Below, one piece after another: positions 19,512 to 28,933 of a stretch of DNA of 64,000 nt. Source of the stretch: Nocardiopsis eucommiae. GTDB taxonomy: Bacteria; Actinomycetota; Actinomycetes; Streptosporangiales; Streptosporangiaceae. Position 1 is the stretch's first letter. The number at the start of each line of letters is the position of its first letter. The notes beneath the pieces were generated by a model. The model had not been told where the DNA came from. It worked only from the letters and a program-made list of their open reading frames with translations, and did no database searches. Where the stretch lies: contig CP074402.1 of NCBI GenBank assembly GCA_018388625.1, positions 3,100,001 to 3,164,000 of the forward strand, read 5' to 3'. Made by a program: the position numbers and the translations under genes.

Positions 19512-20968
19512 AACGGGTGGCGGGCGGGCTCGGTCCGCATGGTGATCCACTGGGTCTCGGTGAAGGCCTCCAGGTTGGCGCGGGTTCCGCCGAAGCGCGC
19601 GCCCGTGCCGGAGAACCCGACCCCGCCGAAGGGGGCCACGGCCTCGTCGTCGACGGTCTGGTCGTTGATGTGCACGATCCCGCTGGGGACCCGGTCCGCG
19701 ATCTCCATCCCGCGCATCGGGTTGGTGGTGACCACCCCCAACGAGAGGCCGTACTCGGTGGAGTTGGCCAGCTCCACCAGTTCGTCCACCGTGGAGAAGC
19801 GCACCACCGGCGCGACCGGGCCGAACACCTCCTCCGCGAGGGCGGGGGTGTTCGGACGCACCCGGTCAAGGACGGTGGGCCGGTAGAACAGGTCCTGGTA
19901 GGTGCCGCCCGCGCGCAGCCGGGCCCCGGCTTCGACGCTGCTGGTGACCAGGTGGTGGATCCGGTCGCGCTGGGCGGCGTCGATGATCGGGCCGAGCTCC
20001 GCGCCGTCCTCCTCGGTACTGCCCACCACCAGGGCGTCGGCCTTGGCGGCGAGGCGTTCCACGTAGGCGTCCGCGATCGACTCGTGCACCAGGTGGCGGC
20101 CGGTGGTCATACAGATCTGCCCCTGGTGCAGGAAGGACCCCCACGCGCCGATGGACGCGGCCTGCTCCACGGCCGCGTCCTCTAGGACGACCAGCGGCGA
20201 GTTGCCGCCCAACTCCAGGTGGGCGCGCTTGAGATGGCGGGCGGCGGCCTCGCCCACCCTGCGTCCGGCCGGGGTGGAGCCGGTGAAGGAGATGACCCGC
20301 ACCTGGGGCGCGGCGACCAGCGCCTCCCCGGCCTCGACCCCGCCGGGCAGGACCTGGAGGACGCCCTCGGGGACGCCCGCGCGGCGGAACACCTCCGCGA
20401 GGACCGCGCCCCCGCACACGGCGGTGCGCGGGTCGGGCTTGAGGATGACGGCGTTGCCCAGGGCGAGCGCGGGCGCGACCGAGCGGATGCCCAGGATGAG
20501 CGGGACGTTGAAGGGCGCGATGACGCCGACCACGCCCGCCGGGACCTGGCGGGAGAGACTGAGGCGGGGTTGGGCGGTGCGCAGGACCTCGCCGTGCGGC
20601 TGGGAGGCCAGGGCGGCGGCCTCGAAGCACTCTCCGGAGGCGACGTGCACTTGGAACCCGGCCATCCCGGCGGCGGCCCCGCCCTCCCTGCGCAGCCAGC
20701 CGATGATCTCCTCCTCGTGCTCCTCCAGGAGGTCGCCGGCGCGGCGCAGCACGGCGGCGCGCCGTTCGTAGGAGGCGGCGGCCCAGGCGGTCTGAGCCCT
20801 GGCCGCGCGGGCGGCGGCGTCGTGGACGTCCTGGGCCCCGGCGAGGCCGACGCGGCCCAGGACCGTGCCGGAGGAGGGGGAGACGACCTCGGCGTCCCCG
20901 CCCCGGGCCGGGGTCCACGCTCCGGTGAAGAGGGCGGACGTGTACTCCTCGGCGTCGAGCAGGCTCAC
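19508..20968 (-). CDS. NAD-dependent aldehyde dehydrogenase, aromatic (benzaldehyde/vanillin) type
   Basis: Complete aldehyde dehydrogenase of 486 aa. The catalytic Cys lies in HQGQICMTTGRH (about residue 285), the general base Glu in LELGGNSP (about 252), and the cofactor loop in SFTGSTPAGRRVGE. The overall pattern resembles vanillin/benzaldehyde dehydrogenases more than betaine aldehyde dehydrogenases, but the substrate is inference. GTG 20968 follows AAGGAG seven bases upstream. No clear partner gene flanks it. Confidence 0.88.
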   Translation of the reverse strand: MSLLDAEEYTSALFTGAWTPARGGDAEVVSPSSGTVLGRVGLAGAQDVHDAAARAARAQTAWAAASYERRAAVLRRAGDLLEEHEEEIIGWLRREGGAAAGMAGFQVHVASGECFEAAALASQPHGEVLRTAQPRLSLSRQVPAGVVGVIAPFNVPLILGIRSVAPALALGNAVILKPDPRTAVCGGAVLAEVFRRAGVPEGVLQVLPGGVEAGEALVAAPQVRVISFTGSTPAGRRVGEAAARHLKRAHLELGGNSPLVVLEDAAVEQAASIGAWGSFLHQGQICMTTGRHLVHESIADAYVERLAAKADALVVGSTEEDGAELGPIIDAAQRDRIHHLVTSSVEAGARLRAGGTYQDLFYRPTVLDRVRPNTPALAEEVFGPVAPVVRFSTVDELVELANSTEYGLSLGVVTTNPMRGMEIADRVPSGIVHINDQTVDDEAVAPFGGVGFSGTGARFGGTRANLEAFTETQWITMRTEPARHPF

Positions 20969-21293
20969 GGTGGAACTCCTTGCGGATGAGGGGGTGCGGG
21001 CGGTGGTGGGGTGGATGCTCGGTGACGCCGGATCCGGCCCCGAGTGGCGCCCTCTCCAGGGGGTGAGGTCGGCGGGCACGCTCTCTCACGGGCCGCGGCC
21101 TCGCGGCCGGAAGGCGACGACGGAGCCGGGCGGCGACGCGGGCGGGCGCCGGGTGCGCTCGGGGACCGGGGCGGGGAGTCGGCGGACGCCGAGCGGTACC
21201 GTCCCGGCCCGTGTCCGGCGAGGACGGGGTGGGGCAATCGCGGCTCCGGCGGTGAGGGGTGGGGCGCGGACCGACCAGGGTCGTACGCCTGCC

Positions 21294-21305
21294 GAACACG
21301 TGTTC
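21294..21305. promoter_or_regulatory. 12-bp perfect palindrome
   Basis: GAACACGTGTTC, 326 bp upstream of the aldehyde dehydrogenase start and 360 bp upstream of the ferredoxin-like gene. It looks like a repressor site, but I cannot name the regulator. Confidence 0.4.
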
Positions 21306-21562
21306 TGCGAGTGAACCTAGGTGATCCACGACACCGGGGTCAAGGCGCACCGGGGCACGCGGGGCACGCGAACCCCACGTACCCGGACGACCGGGCCTGG
21401 TCGGGGCCGCCTCGGGGTCTCGACCCCGCGGCCGCACGGACCCAGGGGCCCACACCGAGGGACTCGGCGACCACGGACGAAGCGGAGAGACCGGGAACCC
21501 GAAGGAAAGCGCCCCCACACGAGCCCCCGACACCCGCTCCCACCCGCGAGGACAGGGCAGGA

Positions 21563-21578
21563 TAGGGTAGCCTAACCA
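21563..21578. promoter_or_regulatory. IdeR/DtxR-type iron box
   Basis: TAGGGTAGCCTAACCAAA-type sequence; the core AGGGTAGCCTAACC matches the IdeR consensus half-sites well. It lies about 90 bp before the likely start of the ferredoxin-like gene. Confidence 0.65.
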
Positions 21579-21664
21579 AACAGACACACGGGTGGGGCGT
21601 CCTCCCCCGCCGACGCCCCCGTGTGCGCGACAGCAGTGAGCACCATCCGATTGGACGTGGACCC

Positions 21665-22605
21665 GTGCGGCTACCCACCGCCCCGGACGGCCGACGAGGC
21701 TGTTCGGCCCTGGCCCGCTACACCGACGAGCAGATCGCGGGAACCGCCGGCCGCACCGGCGGATGGCTGCTGATCGAGCACGACGGCCCCTGGCGCCACC
21801 CGGCCCTCGCCAGCGAGGGCCTGGACCGGGCCGTCGTCTCCGAGCTGACCCGACGCATCGCCGGTCACGACGTCCGCCCCCAGCTCATCAAACGCCCCGG
21901 CGCCAGGGACCGCACCCGCACCGGCCGCCCATCGCGCGCCTACCTCGTCCACACCAGCCGCACCCGCCCCTGGGCCCGCCGCGTGGACTTCCACGACCTC
22001 GCGGAACTCCTGGACATCGACGTCACCGCCGCCGAACACCCCGAACCGCCCGAGTTCGGCCACCCCGTGGACCACACCCTCTACCTGGTCTGCACCCACG
22101 CCAAGAAGGACCCCTGCTGCGCGATGCTGGGCCGCCCGGTCGCCGCGGCCCTGTCCGGCGGGCAGGCCGAGGTCTGGGAGACCACCCACGTGGGCGGGGA
22201 CCGCTTCGCCGCCAACCTCGTGGCCCTGCCCCAGGGCGTGTACTTCGGTCGGCTGACACCGGAGTCGGCCCAGGACACCGTCGCCGCCTTCGAGCGCGGC
22301 CTCGTCCTGCCCGAGAACTACCGGGGCCGCTGCACCGACTCCTCCCCCGCGCAGGCCGCCGAGGCCGCACTGCGCGCCCGGCTCGGCGTACCGGTGGGCG
22401 TCGACGCCCTCACCCACCTGGCCGAGGAGGAGACCGCGAAGGGCGCCCGCGTCACGCTCGGCCACGACGGCGGACTCTACTCGGTGGAGGTCGAGACCGA
22501 GGAGGGCACGGAGTGCCCCAGCACGTGCTCGGCGCTCTCCCCACACGCCCGGTCTTCCACCGGGTACGCACCATCAGCGCGGAGCGCAGCGGCGCCTCCG
22601 CCTGA
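21665..22605 (+). CDS. Sucrase/ferredoxin-like (Suc_Fer) family protein (end frameshifted)
   Basis: Thioredoxin-fold, probably [2Fe-2S] protein of about 313 aa. The N-terminal part has GCSALAR and WLLIEHDGPWRHPAL; the ferredoxin-like part has LVCTHAKKDPCCAMLGRPVA, with Cys ligands, and later NYRGRCTDSSPAQAAE. The C-terminus is shifted at the C-run 22539-22542; one more C gives CSALSPTRPVFHRVRTISAE and TGA at 22605. The start is uncertain: GTG 21665 is preferred, GTG 21623 is in frame. The iron box upstream suggests expression under iron limitation, compatible with a role in ferric-siderophore reduction, which is inference. Confidence 0.75.
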
Positions 22606-22633
22606 GCCCGGGACACGAGCCGGGCCACGAACA

Positions 22634-22666
22634 GGGGACCGGCCCCGTGGCGCGGGGCCGGTCCCC
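22634..22666. terminator. Bidirectional hairpin terminator
   Basis: Perfect 13-bp stem (22634-22646 with 22654-22666, seven-base loop) between two convergent genes. Confidence 0.75.
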
Positions 22667-22680
22667 TCACGTGCGCCGAC

Positions 22681-23727
22681 TCACCCGGAGCGCGCGATGG
22701 CGATGGTCGCCCCGAGCCGGTGCCCCGCCTCGTAGAACATGTACTCCCGGCCACCGTCCACCGCGTAGGACGGCGCGGCCGAACGGCCCCCGTCCGGTGG
22801 CCCGCCCATCGGGGTGTGCACCACCCCCATGTGGCGGCGCGTCCCGAAGTCCCGACCCACCTCGGTCATCCGGATGTCGCCCCGGTCGGTGTGGTAGACG
22901 ACGTAGGTGCTGCCGCCCCGGATCACCAGGTGCGGCCCGGACAGGTCGGACACCCCCACGTCGGCGTGGCCGACCAGCGGGTCCGGGTCGAAGTCGAAGG
23001 TGATGCCGTCGGCGGACCACCCCCACCCGATGGAGCGGTTGTTCCCCGGGCCGTTGCGCATGAACACCATGACGTACCGCGCTCCCCGGTCGGGCAGGGG
23101 GTGCTCGAAGACGCGCGCGTAGGAGGTCTCGGTGGTGCCCGGCACCATGGCCGTGGTCAGCACCTCGCCCGCGTAGGTGAAGTTCACGCCGTCGCGCGAA
23201 CGCGCCAGCCGCGTCGTGTGGTTCTCCCCGTGGAAGTACAGCCACATCTCCCGGTGCTCGGCGTTCCACAGCGCGTGCGGTGAGGACACGTGGCTGACCC
23301 GGTAGTGGGGCTCCCACACGTTGGCGACGACGGGGTTGCCGGGGTGCTCGGTGAAGGGGCCCTCCAGGCTGTCGCCGTAGGCCAGGCAGAGACCCCCGGG
23401 GTCCTCGTGCGGGGCGTAGTAGAGCAGGAAGCGGCCGGGGGCGTCGGGCAGACGTCCACCGGTCCCCCGGATACAGGGGAAGATCAGCTCCCCGGTCGGG
23501 TTGTAGGCCAGCGACGAGGTGTCCAGCGCCTCGCGCAGGTAGGTGAACGCGGGAAGCACGTCGGCCGTGGTGGTGGCGGTCCCGGCATGGGCGGCGGCCG
23601 GGACCGCGCCCGTGGCGAGCAGGGCGGCGGCGCCGGTGCCGAGCAGCGCGGTACGGCGATCGACACCGCCGACGGGTGACGGGGACGGTGGGGGCTGGTT
23701 CTCCGGGTTCGCGCGGTGGTCGGGCAT
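22681..23727 (-). CDS. Secreted glycoside-hydrolase-like beta-propeller protein (Tat signal)
   Basis: A 348-aa exported protein. Residues 22-48 form a Tat-type signal (DRRTALLGTGAAALLATG, then an AHA cleavage site). The mature part has repeats typical of five-bladed propellers of the GH43/GH62/GH117 kind, such as PGRFLLYYAPHEDPGGLCLA, MWLYFHGENHTTRLARSRDG and YARVFEHPLP. It probably acts on, or binds, an extracellular sugar polymer or glycoside; the exact family is not certain. ATG 23727 follows AAGGGA six bases upstream. It is divergent from the LacI operon, with a matching operator on its own side, so it belongs to that system. Confidence 0.7.
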   Translation of the reverse strand: MPDHRANPENQPPPSPSPVGGVDRRTALLGTGAAALLATGAVPAAAHAGTATTTADVLPAFTYLREALDTSSLAYNPTGELIFPCIRGTGGRLPDAPGRFLLYYAPHEDPGGLCLAYGDSLEGPFTEHPGNPVVANVWEPHYRVSHVSSPHALWNAEHREMWLYFHGENHTTRLARSRDGVNFTYAGEVLTTAMVPGTTETSYARVFEHPLPDRGARYVMVFMRNGPGNNRSIGWGWSADGITFDFDPDPLVGHADVGVSDLSGPHLVIRGGSTYVVYHTDRGDIRMTEVGRDFGTRRHMGVVHTPMGGPPDGGRSAAPSYAVDGGREYMFYEAGHRLGATIAIARSG

Positions 23728-23808
23728 GGCGGATCCCTTCCGGAGCGGGGTCGGGGGACGCACTCCAGGGCACCGAGTCTCACCGGCGCCGATGCGCTGG
23801 TCAAGGGT

Positions 23809-23822
23809 CTAATACGTATTAG
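23809..23822. promoter_or_regulatory. LacI-type operator, site 1
   Basis: CTAATACGTATTAG, a perfect 14-bp palindrome upstream of the secreted propeller gene. A TTGACC -35-like element on the minus strand (23804-23799) follows directly. It shares the pattern CTAATRCGYATTAG with the second site. Confidence 0.75.
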
Positions 23823-23840
23823 CGAAACACTCCGTTCTCC

Positions 23841-23856
23841 ACGGGGAAATCCCCGT
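23841..23856. repeat. 7-2-7 perfect inverted repeat
   Basis: ACGGGGAAATCCCCGT between the two LacI-type sites. Its sequence is unlike them, so it may serve another regulator. Confidence 0.4.
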
Positions 23857-23864
23857 TCCTCCCC

Positions 23865-23893
23865 TTGACACCGCGCATGAGCCAGCTCACAGT
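23865..23893 (+). promoter_or_regulatory. Predicted promoter of the LacI operon
   Basis: TTGACA at 23865-23870 and a weak CACAGT at 23888-23893, 17 bp apart. The predicted transcription start falls inside operator site 2, which would give autorepression. Confidence 0.4.
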
Positions 23894-23899
23894 CATGGA

Positions 23900-23913
23900 C
23901 TAATGCGCATTAG
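23900..23913. promoter_or_regulatory. LacI-type operator, site 2
   Basis: CTAATGCGCATTAG, a perfect 14-bp palindrome 24 bp before the lacI-type start and 91 bp (centre to centre) from site 1. Confidence 0.75.
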
Positions 23914-23937
23914 CACGCCCCCTCGGAGGAGTGACAG

Positions 23938-25026
23938 GTGAACCAACCCAGGCCGACCGGACGGCGCAGACCCCGCCAGTCCGACATCGCCCGGCTCGCG
24001 GGGGTCTCCCAGGCCACCGTCTCCCTGGTTCTGCGCGGCACACCGGCCGGGATGGCGCTGGCCAAACGGACCCGGCAGAGCGTCCTGGACGCCGCCGAGG
24101 AGCTCGGGTACGTCCCCGACCCGGTCGCCACCCGACTGGCCTCGGCCACCAACGCCATGCTCGGCCTGTACACCTTCAGCGCCACCTTCCCCACGGACGT
24201 GGCGCACTCCTACTACCCGATCCTGGTCGGAGTGGAGGAGGAGGCCGCCGCCCAGGGACAGGACCTGATCCTGTTCACCGGCTCGGCCCGCACCGCCGGG
24301 CGCGCCGACGACCCGGCCGCCGTCCGCCGCGTCCGCGTGGCCGACGGATGCCTGTTCTTCGGACGGCACGTGCCCGAGGAACCCGTCCGGCGGCTGGCCG
24401 AGGACGGCTTCCCCTTCGTCTACATCGGCCGCCGGGACGAACCCGGCGTGCCCTACGTGGGCGCCGACTACGTCTCCGCCTCGGCCGAGGTGGTGGCCCG
24501 CCTCGCCGCCCTGGGCCACCGCACCCTGCGCTACCTGCGCGAACACGACCAGGCCCCGGCGTCGTCGGACCGCGAGGAAGGAGTCCTGCGGGGCGCCCGG
24601 GAGGCCGGACTCGACACCGCCGACCTGGTGGTGCGCACCGACGGCCGCGACCTGGACACCCGGTTGCGGGACTGGCGCGCGGCGGGCGTCACCGCGGTCG
24701 TGGTCGAACAGACCGACACCGGCGCCGCCCTGGACGGGCTGGGCGCCGCCGTCGACGCAGCGGGCCTGCGCTGCCCCGAGGACCTCTCTCTGGCCCTGCT
24801 CGGCGCCCCCACCGGCACCCGCGGAACCGCCCCGGGCGGCGGGGCGGACTTCGGCGGATTCGTCGTACCGATGCGCGCGATGGGCCGCGACGCGGTCCGC
24901 CTGCTCCTGCGCCTGATCGGCGGCGACCGATCCGAACCCACCCGCAGGCTCCTGCCCTGCGAACCGGTCGAGGGCGGCACCCTCGCCCCCGCGCCGTCCC
25001 CGACACACCACCCCCGAAAGGACTGA
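23938..25026 (+). CDS. LacI-family transcriptional regulator
   Basis: A 362-aa repressor. The HTH is at residues 15-40 (SDIARLAGVSQATVSLVLRG), followed by the hinge region LDAAEELGYVPDPVATRLAS and a periplasmic-binding-type ligand domain (LGLYTFSATFPTDVAHSYY; later VPMRAMGRDAVRLLL). GTG 23938 follows GGAGGAG by six bases. It is the first gene of the operon and stops one base before the next ATG. The twin palindromes upstream are its probable sites, so its ligand should be an inducer made from the pathway substrate. Confidence 0.9.
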   Translation: MNQPRPTGRRRPRQSDIARLAGVSQATVSLVLRGTPAGMALAKRTRQSVLDAAEELGYVPDPVATRLASATNAMLGLYTFSATFPTDVAHSYYPILVGVEEEAAAQGQDLILFTGSARTAGRADDPAAVRRVRVADGCLFFGRHVPEEPVRRLAEDGFPFVYIGRRDEPGVPYVGADYVSASAEVVARLAALGHRTLRYLREHDQAPASSDREEGVLRGAREAGLDTADLVVRTDGRDLDTRLRDWRAAGVTAVVVEQTDTGAALDGLGAAVDAAGLRCPEDLSLALLGAPTGTRGTAPGGGADFGGFVVPMRAMGRDAVRLLLRLIGGDRSEPTRRLLPCEPVEGGTLAPAPSPTHHPRKD

Positions 25027-25027
25027 C

Positions 25028-26649
25028 ATGACCCAGATCAGTACCGAGATCCTCGTCGTCGGCGCCGGACTGGGCGGGGTCGCCGCCGCCCTGGCCGCCG
25101 CCGACTCCGGCCGCCGCGTCGTCCTCACCGAGCCGACCGACTGGATCGGGGGCCAGCTCACCTCCCAGGCCGTCCCACCCGACGAGAACCCGTGGATCGA
25201 GCAGTTCGGCGCCACCGCCTCCTACCGCAGGCTGCGCGAGGGCATCCGCGACCACTACCGGCGCGTCTACCCGCTGCGCGCCGAAGCCGCCCGCGTACGC
25301 GAGCTCAACCCCGGCGCGGGCCGGGTCAGCAAACTCTGCCACGAGCCCCGGGTGGCCCTGGCCGTGCTGGAGGAGATGCTCGCCCCGCACCGATCGGCGC
25401 AGCGCGTCACCCTCCTGCCGCGCCACCGGCCCGTCCAGGCCCACACCGACGGCGACCAGGTCACCGCGGTGGTCTTCGAGGACCACGAGGGCGACCGCCA
25501 CACGGTCACCGCTGCCTACGTCCTGGACGCCACCGAGGACGGCGACCTGCTGCCCATGGCCGGGATCGCGCACGTCACCGGTGCCGAGGCCCGCTCCGAA
25601 CACGACGAACCCCACGCCCCCGAGACCGCCGACCCCACCAACCTCCAAGGAATCACCTACTGTTTCGCGATGTCCCACCACGAGGGTGAGGACCACACCA
25701 TCGAGCGCCCGTACATGTACGACTTCTGGCGCTCCTACCAGCCCGACTTCTGGCCCGGCCCCCTGCTCGGCTTCTCCGCGCCCGACCCCCGCTCACTGGA
25801 GCCGGTCCCCCGCACCTTCGTGCCCAACCCGGACGTGGACCCGCTGGACGTCGACGCCGACCAGAGCGCCGACGCCGGCGACAAGGAACTGTGGGGGTTC
25901 CGCCGTATCCTGGCCCGCAAACTGCACACCGAAGGCGCCTTCGACTCCGACATCACCCTCGCCAACTGGCCACTGAACGACTACTGGCTCACCCCGGCCC
26001 TGGAGATCGAGGGCCACGTGGACGCCGAAACGGTCGAGCGGGCACACGAGGAGGCGCGCCAACTGTCCCTCTCGGTCATGTACTGGCTACAGACCGAGGC
26101 CCCCGCGCCGACGGCGGCCGGGGCTTCCCGGGCCTCAAACCGCGCCCCGACGTCACCGGAGGCGCCCACGGCCTGGCCAAGGCCGCCTACGTGCGCGAGT
26201 CCCGCCGGATCAGGGCGGTCACCACCGTCACCGAGCACGACGTGTCCATGGACATCGTCGGCCCCTACGGCATCGTGCGCCGCCACGACTCGGTCGGTGT
26301 CGGCAACTACCGCATCGACCTGCACCCCTCCACCGGCGGCGACAACTACGTCGACATCGCCAGCGTGCCCTTCGAGATCCCCCTGGGAGCGCTCCTCCCC
26401 GCACGCGCGACCAACCTCCTGCCCGCCGCCAAGAACATCGGCACCACCCACATCACCAACGGCTGCTTCCGACTGCACCCCGTGGAGTGGAACATCGGCG
26501 AGGCCGCCGGACGACTGGCCGCCTTCGCCCTGGACCGCGACACCACCCCGCACGCCGTACACGAGAAGGACGAGCTCCTCCAGGACTTCACCGCGCTCCT
26601 GGAGCGCACCGGCGTCGAGCGCCACTGGCCCGACGTCCGCGGCTACTGA
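25028..26649 (+). CDS. FAD-dependent oxidoreductase (one frameshift)
   Basis: Flavoprotein of about 540 aa of the FAD_oxidored type. The dinucleotide fold VVGAGLGGVAAALAAADSG starts at residue 10, followed by EPTDWIGGQLTSQ, then YVLDATEDGDLLP near 170. The C-terminal third has NLLPAAKNIGTTHITNGCFR and HPVEWNIGEAAG. The frame moves at the C-run 26100-26104; one more C gives TEAPRADGGRGFPGLKPRPD. ATG 25028 is one base after the regulator stop. Without correction the frame runs on to 28933, joining the tail of the next protein by chance. The reaction is unknown. Confidence 0.82.
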
Positions 26650-26753
26650 CCCCGAGGACCACCGACCAGCGCGACCACCGCCGGGGCGGAGCCCACCGGG
26701 CACCGGCCGCGCCCCGGCCACACCCCCGGCACCACCGCACAGACAGGCCCCCC

Positions 26754-28933
26754 ATGAGCGACCCGACCCCACCCCCGGCCCGCGACCCCGTACGCGTCGG
26801 CATCGACGTCGGCGGAACCTTCACCGACGCCGTCGCCGTCAGCGCCACCACCTACGCCCTCCTGGGCCAGGTCAAGGTCCCCACCAGCCACGACCACGCC
26901 GACGGCGTCGCCCACGGCATCATGACCGCCCTGCGACGACTGCTCGACAGCATCGGCGTGGGCGCCGACGACGTCGGCTTCCTCGCGCACGGCACCACCC
27001 AGGCCACCAACGCCCTGCTGGAGGGCGACGTCGCCACCATCGGGATCGTGGGAGTGGGCACCGGCTTCGACGCCCTGGCCACAAGGCGTCTGCGCTCCCT
27101 CGGCAAACTACGACTCGACTCCGGCCACGCCCTCCCGGTCCGCTACGCCGCCCTGCGCGAACCGGAGAGCCCCGAGGCCGCCCTGGCCAGCGTCGACGCG
27201 GTCATCGCCGAGGGCGCCGAGGTGGTCGTCGCGGTCGAACCCTTCAGCGTCGACGACCCCCGGGGCGAACGCACCGTCCTGGACGCCGCCGCCACACGAG
27301 ACGTCCCCGCCACCGCCACCCACGAGATCACCCAGCTCTACGGCCTCGGCAAACGCGCCCGCACCGCGGCGCTCAACGCCGGAGTGATGCCCCGCATGCT
27401 CCAGACCGCCGACCTCGTCGAGAGCAGCATCCTCAAAGCAGGGGTGCGCGCCCCCTCATGGTGATGCGGTGCGACGGCGGCGTGATGTCGCTCCCGGAGA
27501 TGCGCCACCGCCCCCTCCTCACGGTCCTGTCCGGCCCCGCCGCCGGGGTCGCCGGAGCACTCATGGGCGAGAAGGTCAGCGAGGGCGTCTTCCTGGAGAC
27601 CGGCGGCACCTCCACCGACGTCAGCGTCATCCGGCGCGGCCGCGTCCAGATCCGCCACACCGAACTGGGCGGCAAGGAGACCTACCTCTCCGCCCTGGAC
27701 GTGCGCACCATCGGCATCGGCGGCGGCTCCCTGATCCGGGTCACCGGCACCGCGCCCCGCCGCTCCTCCCTGACCGACGTCGGCCCGCGCAGCGCCCACA
27801 TCGCCGGCCTGCCCTACGCGTGCTTCACCGACCCCGCCAGACTGGAGGGCGCCCGCCTCGTCACGCTCAGGCCCCTGGAGGGCGACCCCGCCGACTACGC
27901 GGTCCTGGAGAGCGACGCCGGCCGGTTCGCGCTCACCGTCACCTGCGCCGCCAACGCCGCCGGCCTGGTCCCCGAGGGCGACTACGCGCGCGCCGACCCC
28001 GCCACCGCCCGCACCGCCCTGGAACCGCTCGCCGAGGCCCTGGGCACCGACGTCGAGGACGCGGCCCGCCAGGTCCTGCACCGGGCGACCGACCGTGTCT
28101 CCCAGGTCGTGGACACCCTCGTGGACGACTACGGCCTGGACCGCGACGTGTGCTCCCTGGTCGGCGGCGGCGGAGGCGCCGCCACCGTCACCCCCTACCT
28201 GGGCCAACGCATGGGACTGGACGCACGCATCGCCGCACACAGCGAGGTCATCAGCCCGCTGGGGGTCGCCCTGGCACTGGTCCGCGAATCGGTGGAACGC
28301 ATCATCCCCGCCGCCACCCACGCCGACGTCCTGGCCGTACGGGCCGAGGCGGAGCAGGCCGTCCTCGACCAGGGCGCCGACCCGAGCGCCGTCGAGGTGG
28401 ACGTCACCGTCGACCCCCAACGCAACCTGGTCACCGCCGTGGCCACCGGAGCCACCGAACTACGCACCAAGGACCGCTCCTCGGTGGCGGACGAGGCCGC
28501 CACCCGCGCCGCCGTCGCCACCAGCCTGGACGCGCGCCCCGAGGAACTCACCGAATACGCCGCCACCGACCAGTACCGGGTCCTGGGCCTGGTCCGCCGC
28601 CCCGGCGGCCCCCTCGGGCGCTTCACCCGGGAACGCACCCACGTGCGCGTCGTCGACTCCGAAGGGGTGGTGCGCCTGCACAGCTCCGACGCCGAAGTGG
28701 ACACCCTCGTCGCCGGTGAGGCCGAGGGCGCACTCAAGGACCTGGTGGCCGAACGCACCGTCTACGGCGACGGCGGCGCCGTACCACCCGCGGTGTGGCT
28801 GCTGCTCGGCCCCAAGCTGGCCGACCTGTCCGGAGTCATGGACTCCGGACACCTGCTGGCCCTGGCCGGGACGGAGATCGCCCGACGCGGCCCCCAGGAG
28901 AAGGTCGTCGTCCTCATGGAGCGCCGCCGATGA
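26754..28933 (+). CDS. Hydantoinase/oxoprolinase family protein, HyuA-like (one frameshift)
   Basis: About 726 aa. The opening GIDVGGTFTDAVAVSA and the ATP-site motifs (GFLAHGTTQATNALLEG, then LETGGTSTDVSVIRRGR and IGIGGGSLIRV) are those of the ATP-dependent hydantoinase A / 5-oxoprolinase family, which opens five-membered cyclic amides. VMRCDGGVMS is another family landmark. The frame changes at the C-run 27451-27455; one more C gives GVRAPLMVMRCDGG. ATG 26754 is used. A HyuB-type partner is absent, so the protein must act alone or with the downstream gene. Its stop overlaps the next start as ATGA. Confidence 0.85.

Larger units (their letters stand above)
20969..21664. other. Long gene-poor region between ALDH and ferredoxin-like gene
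   Basis: About 700 bp with no frame of normal codon use on either strand. It holds the perfect palindrome at 21294-21305 and the iron box at 21563-21578. Both genes are transcribed away from it, so it contains two promoters. Confidence 0.5.

Noticed and set aside
25028-28933. One 1301-residue protein joining oxidoreductase and hydantoinase
   Set aside because: The central third of that frame has non-native composition (Arg/Pro/Thr-rich), while the true oxidoreductase tail and hydantoinase start are visible in other frames with their own ATG and stop.
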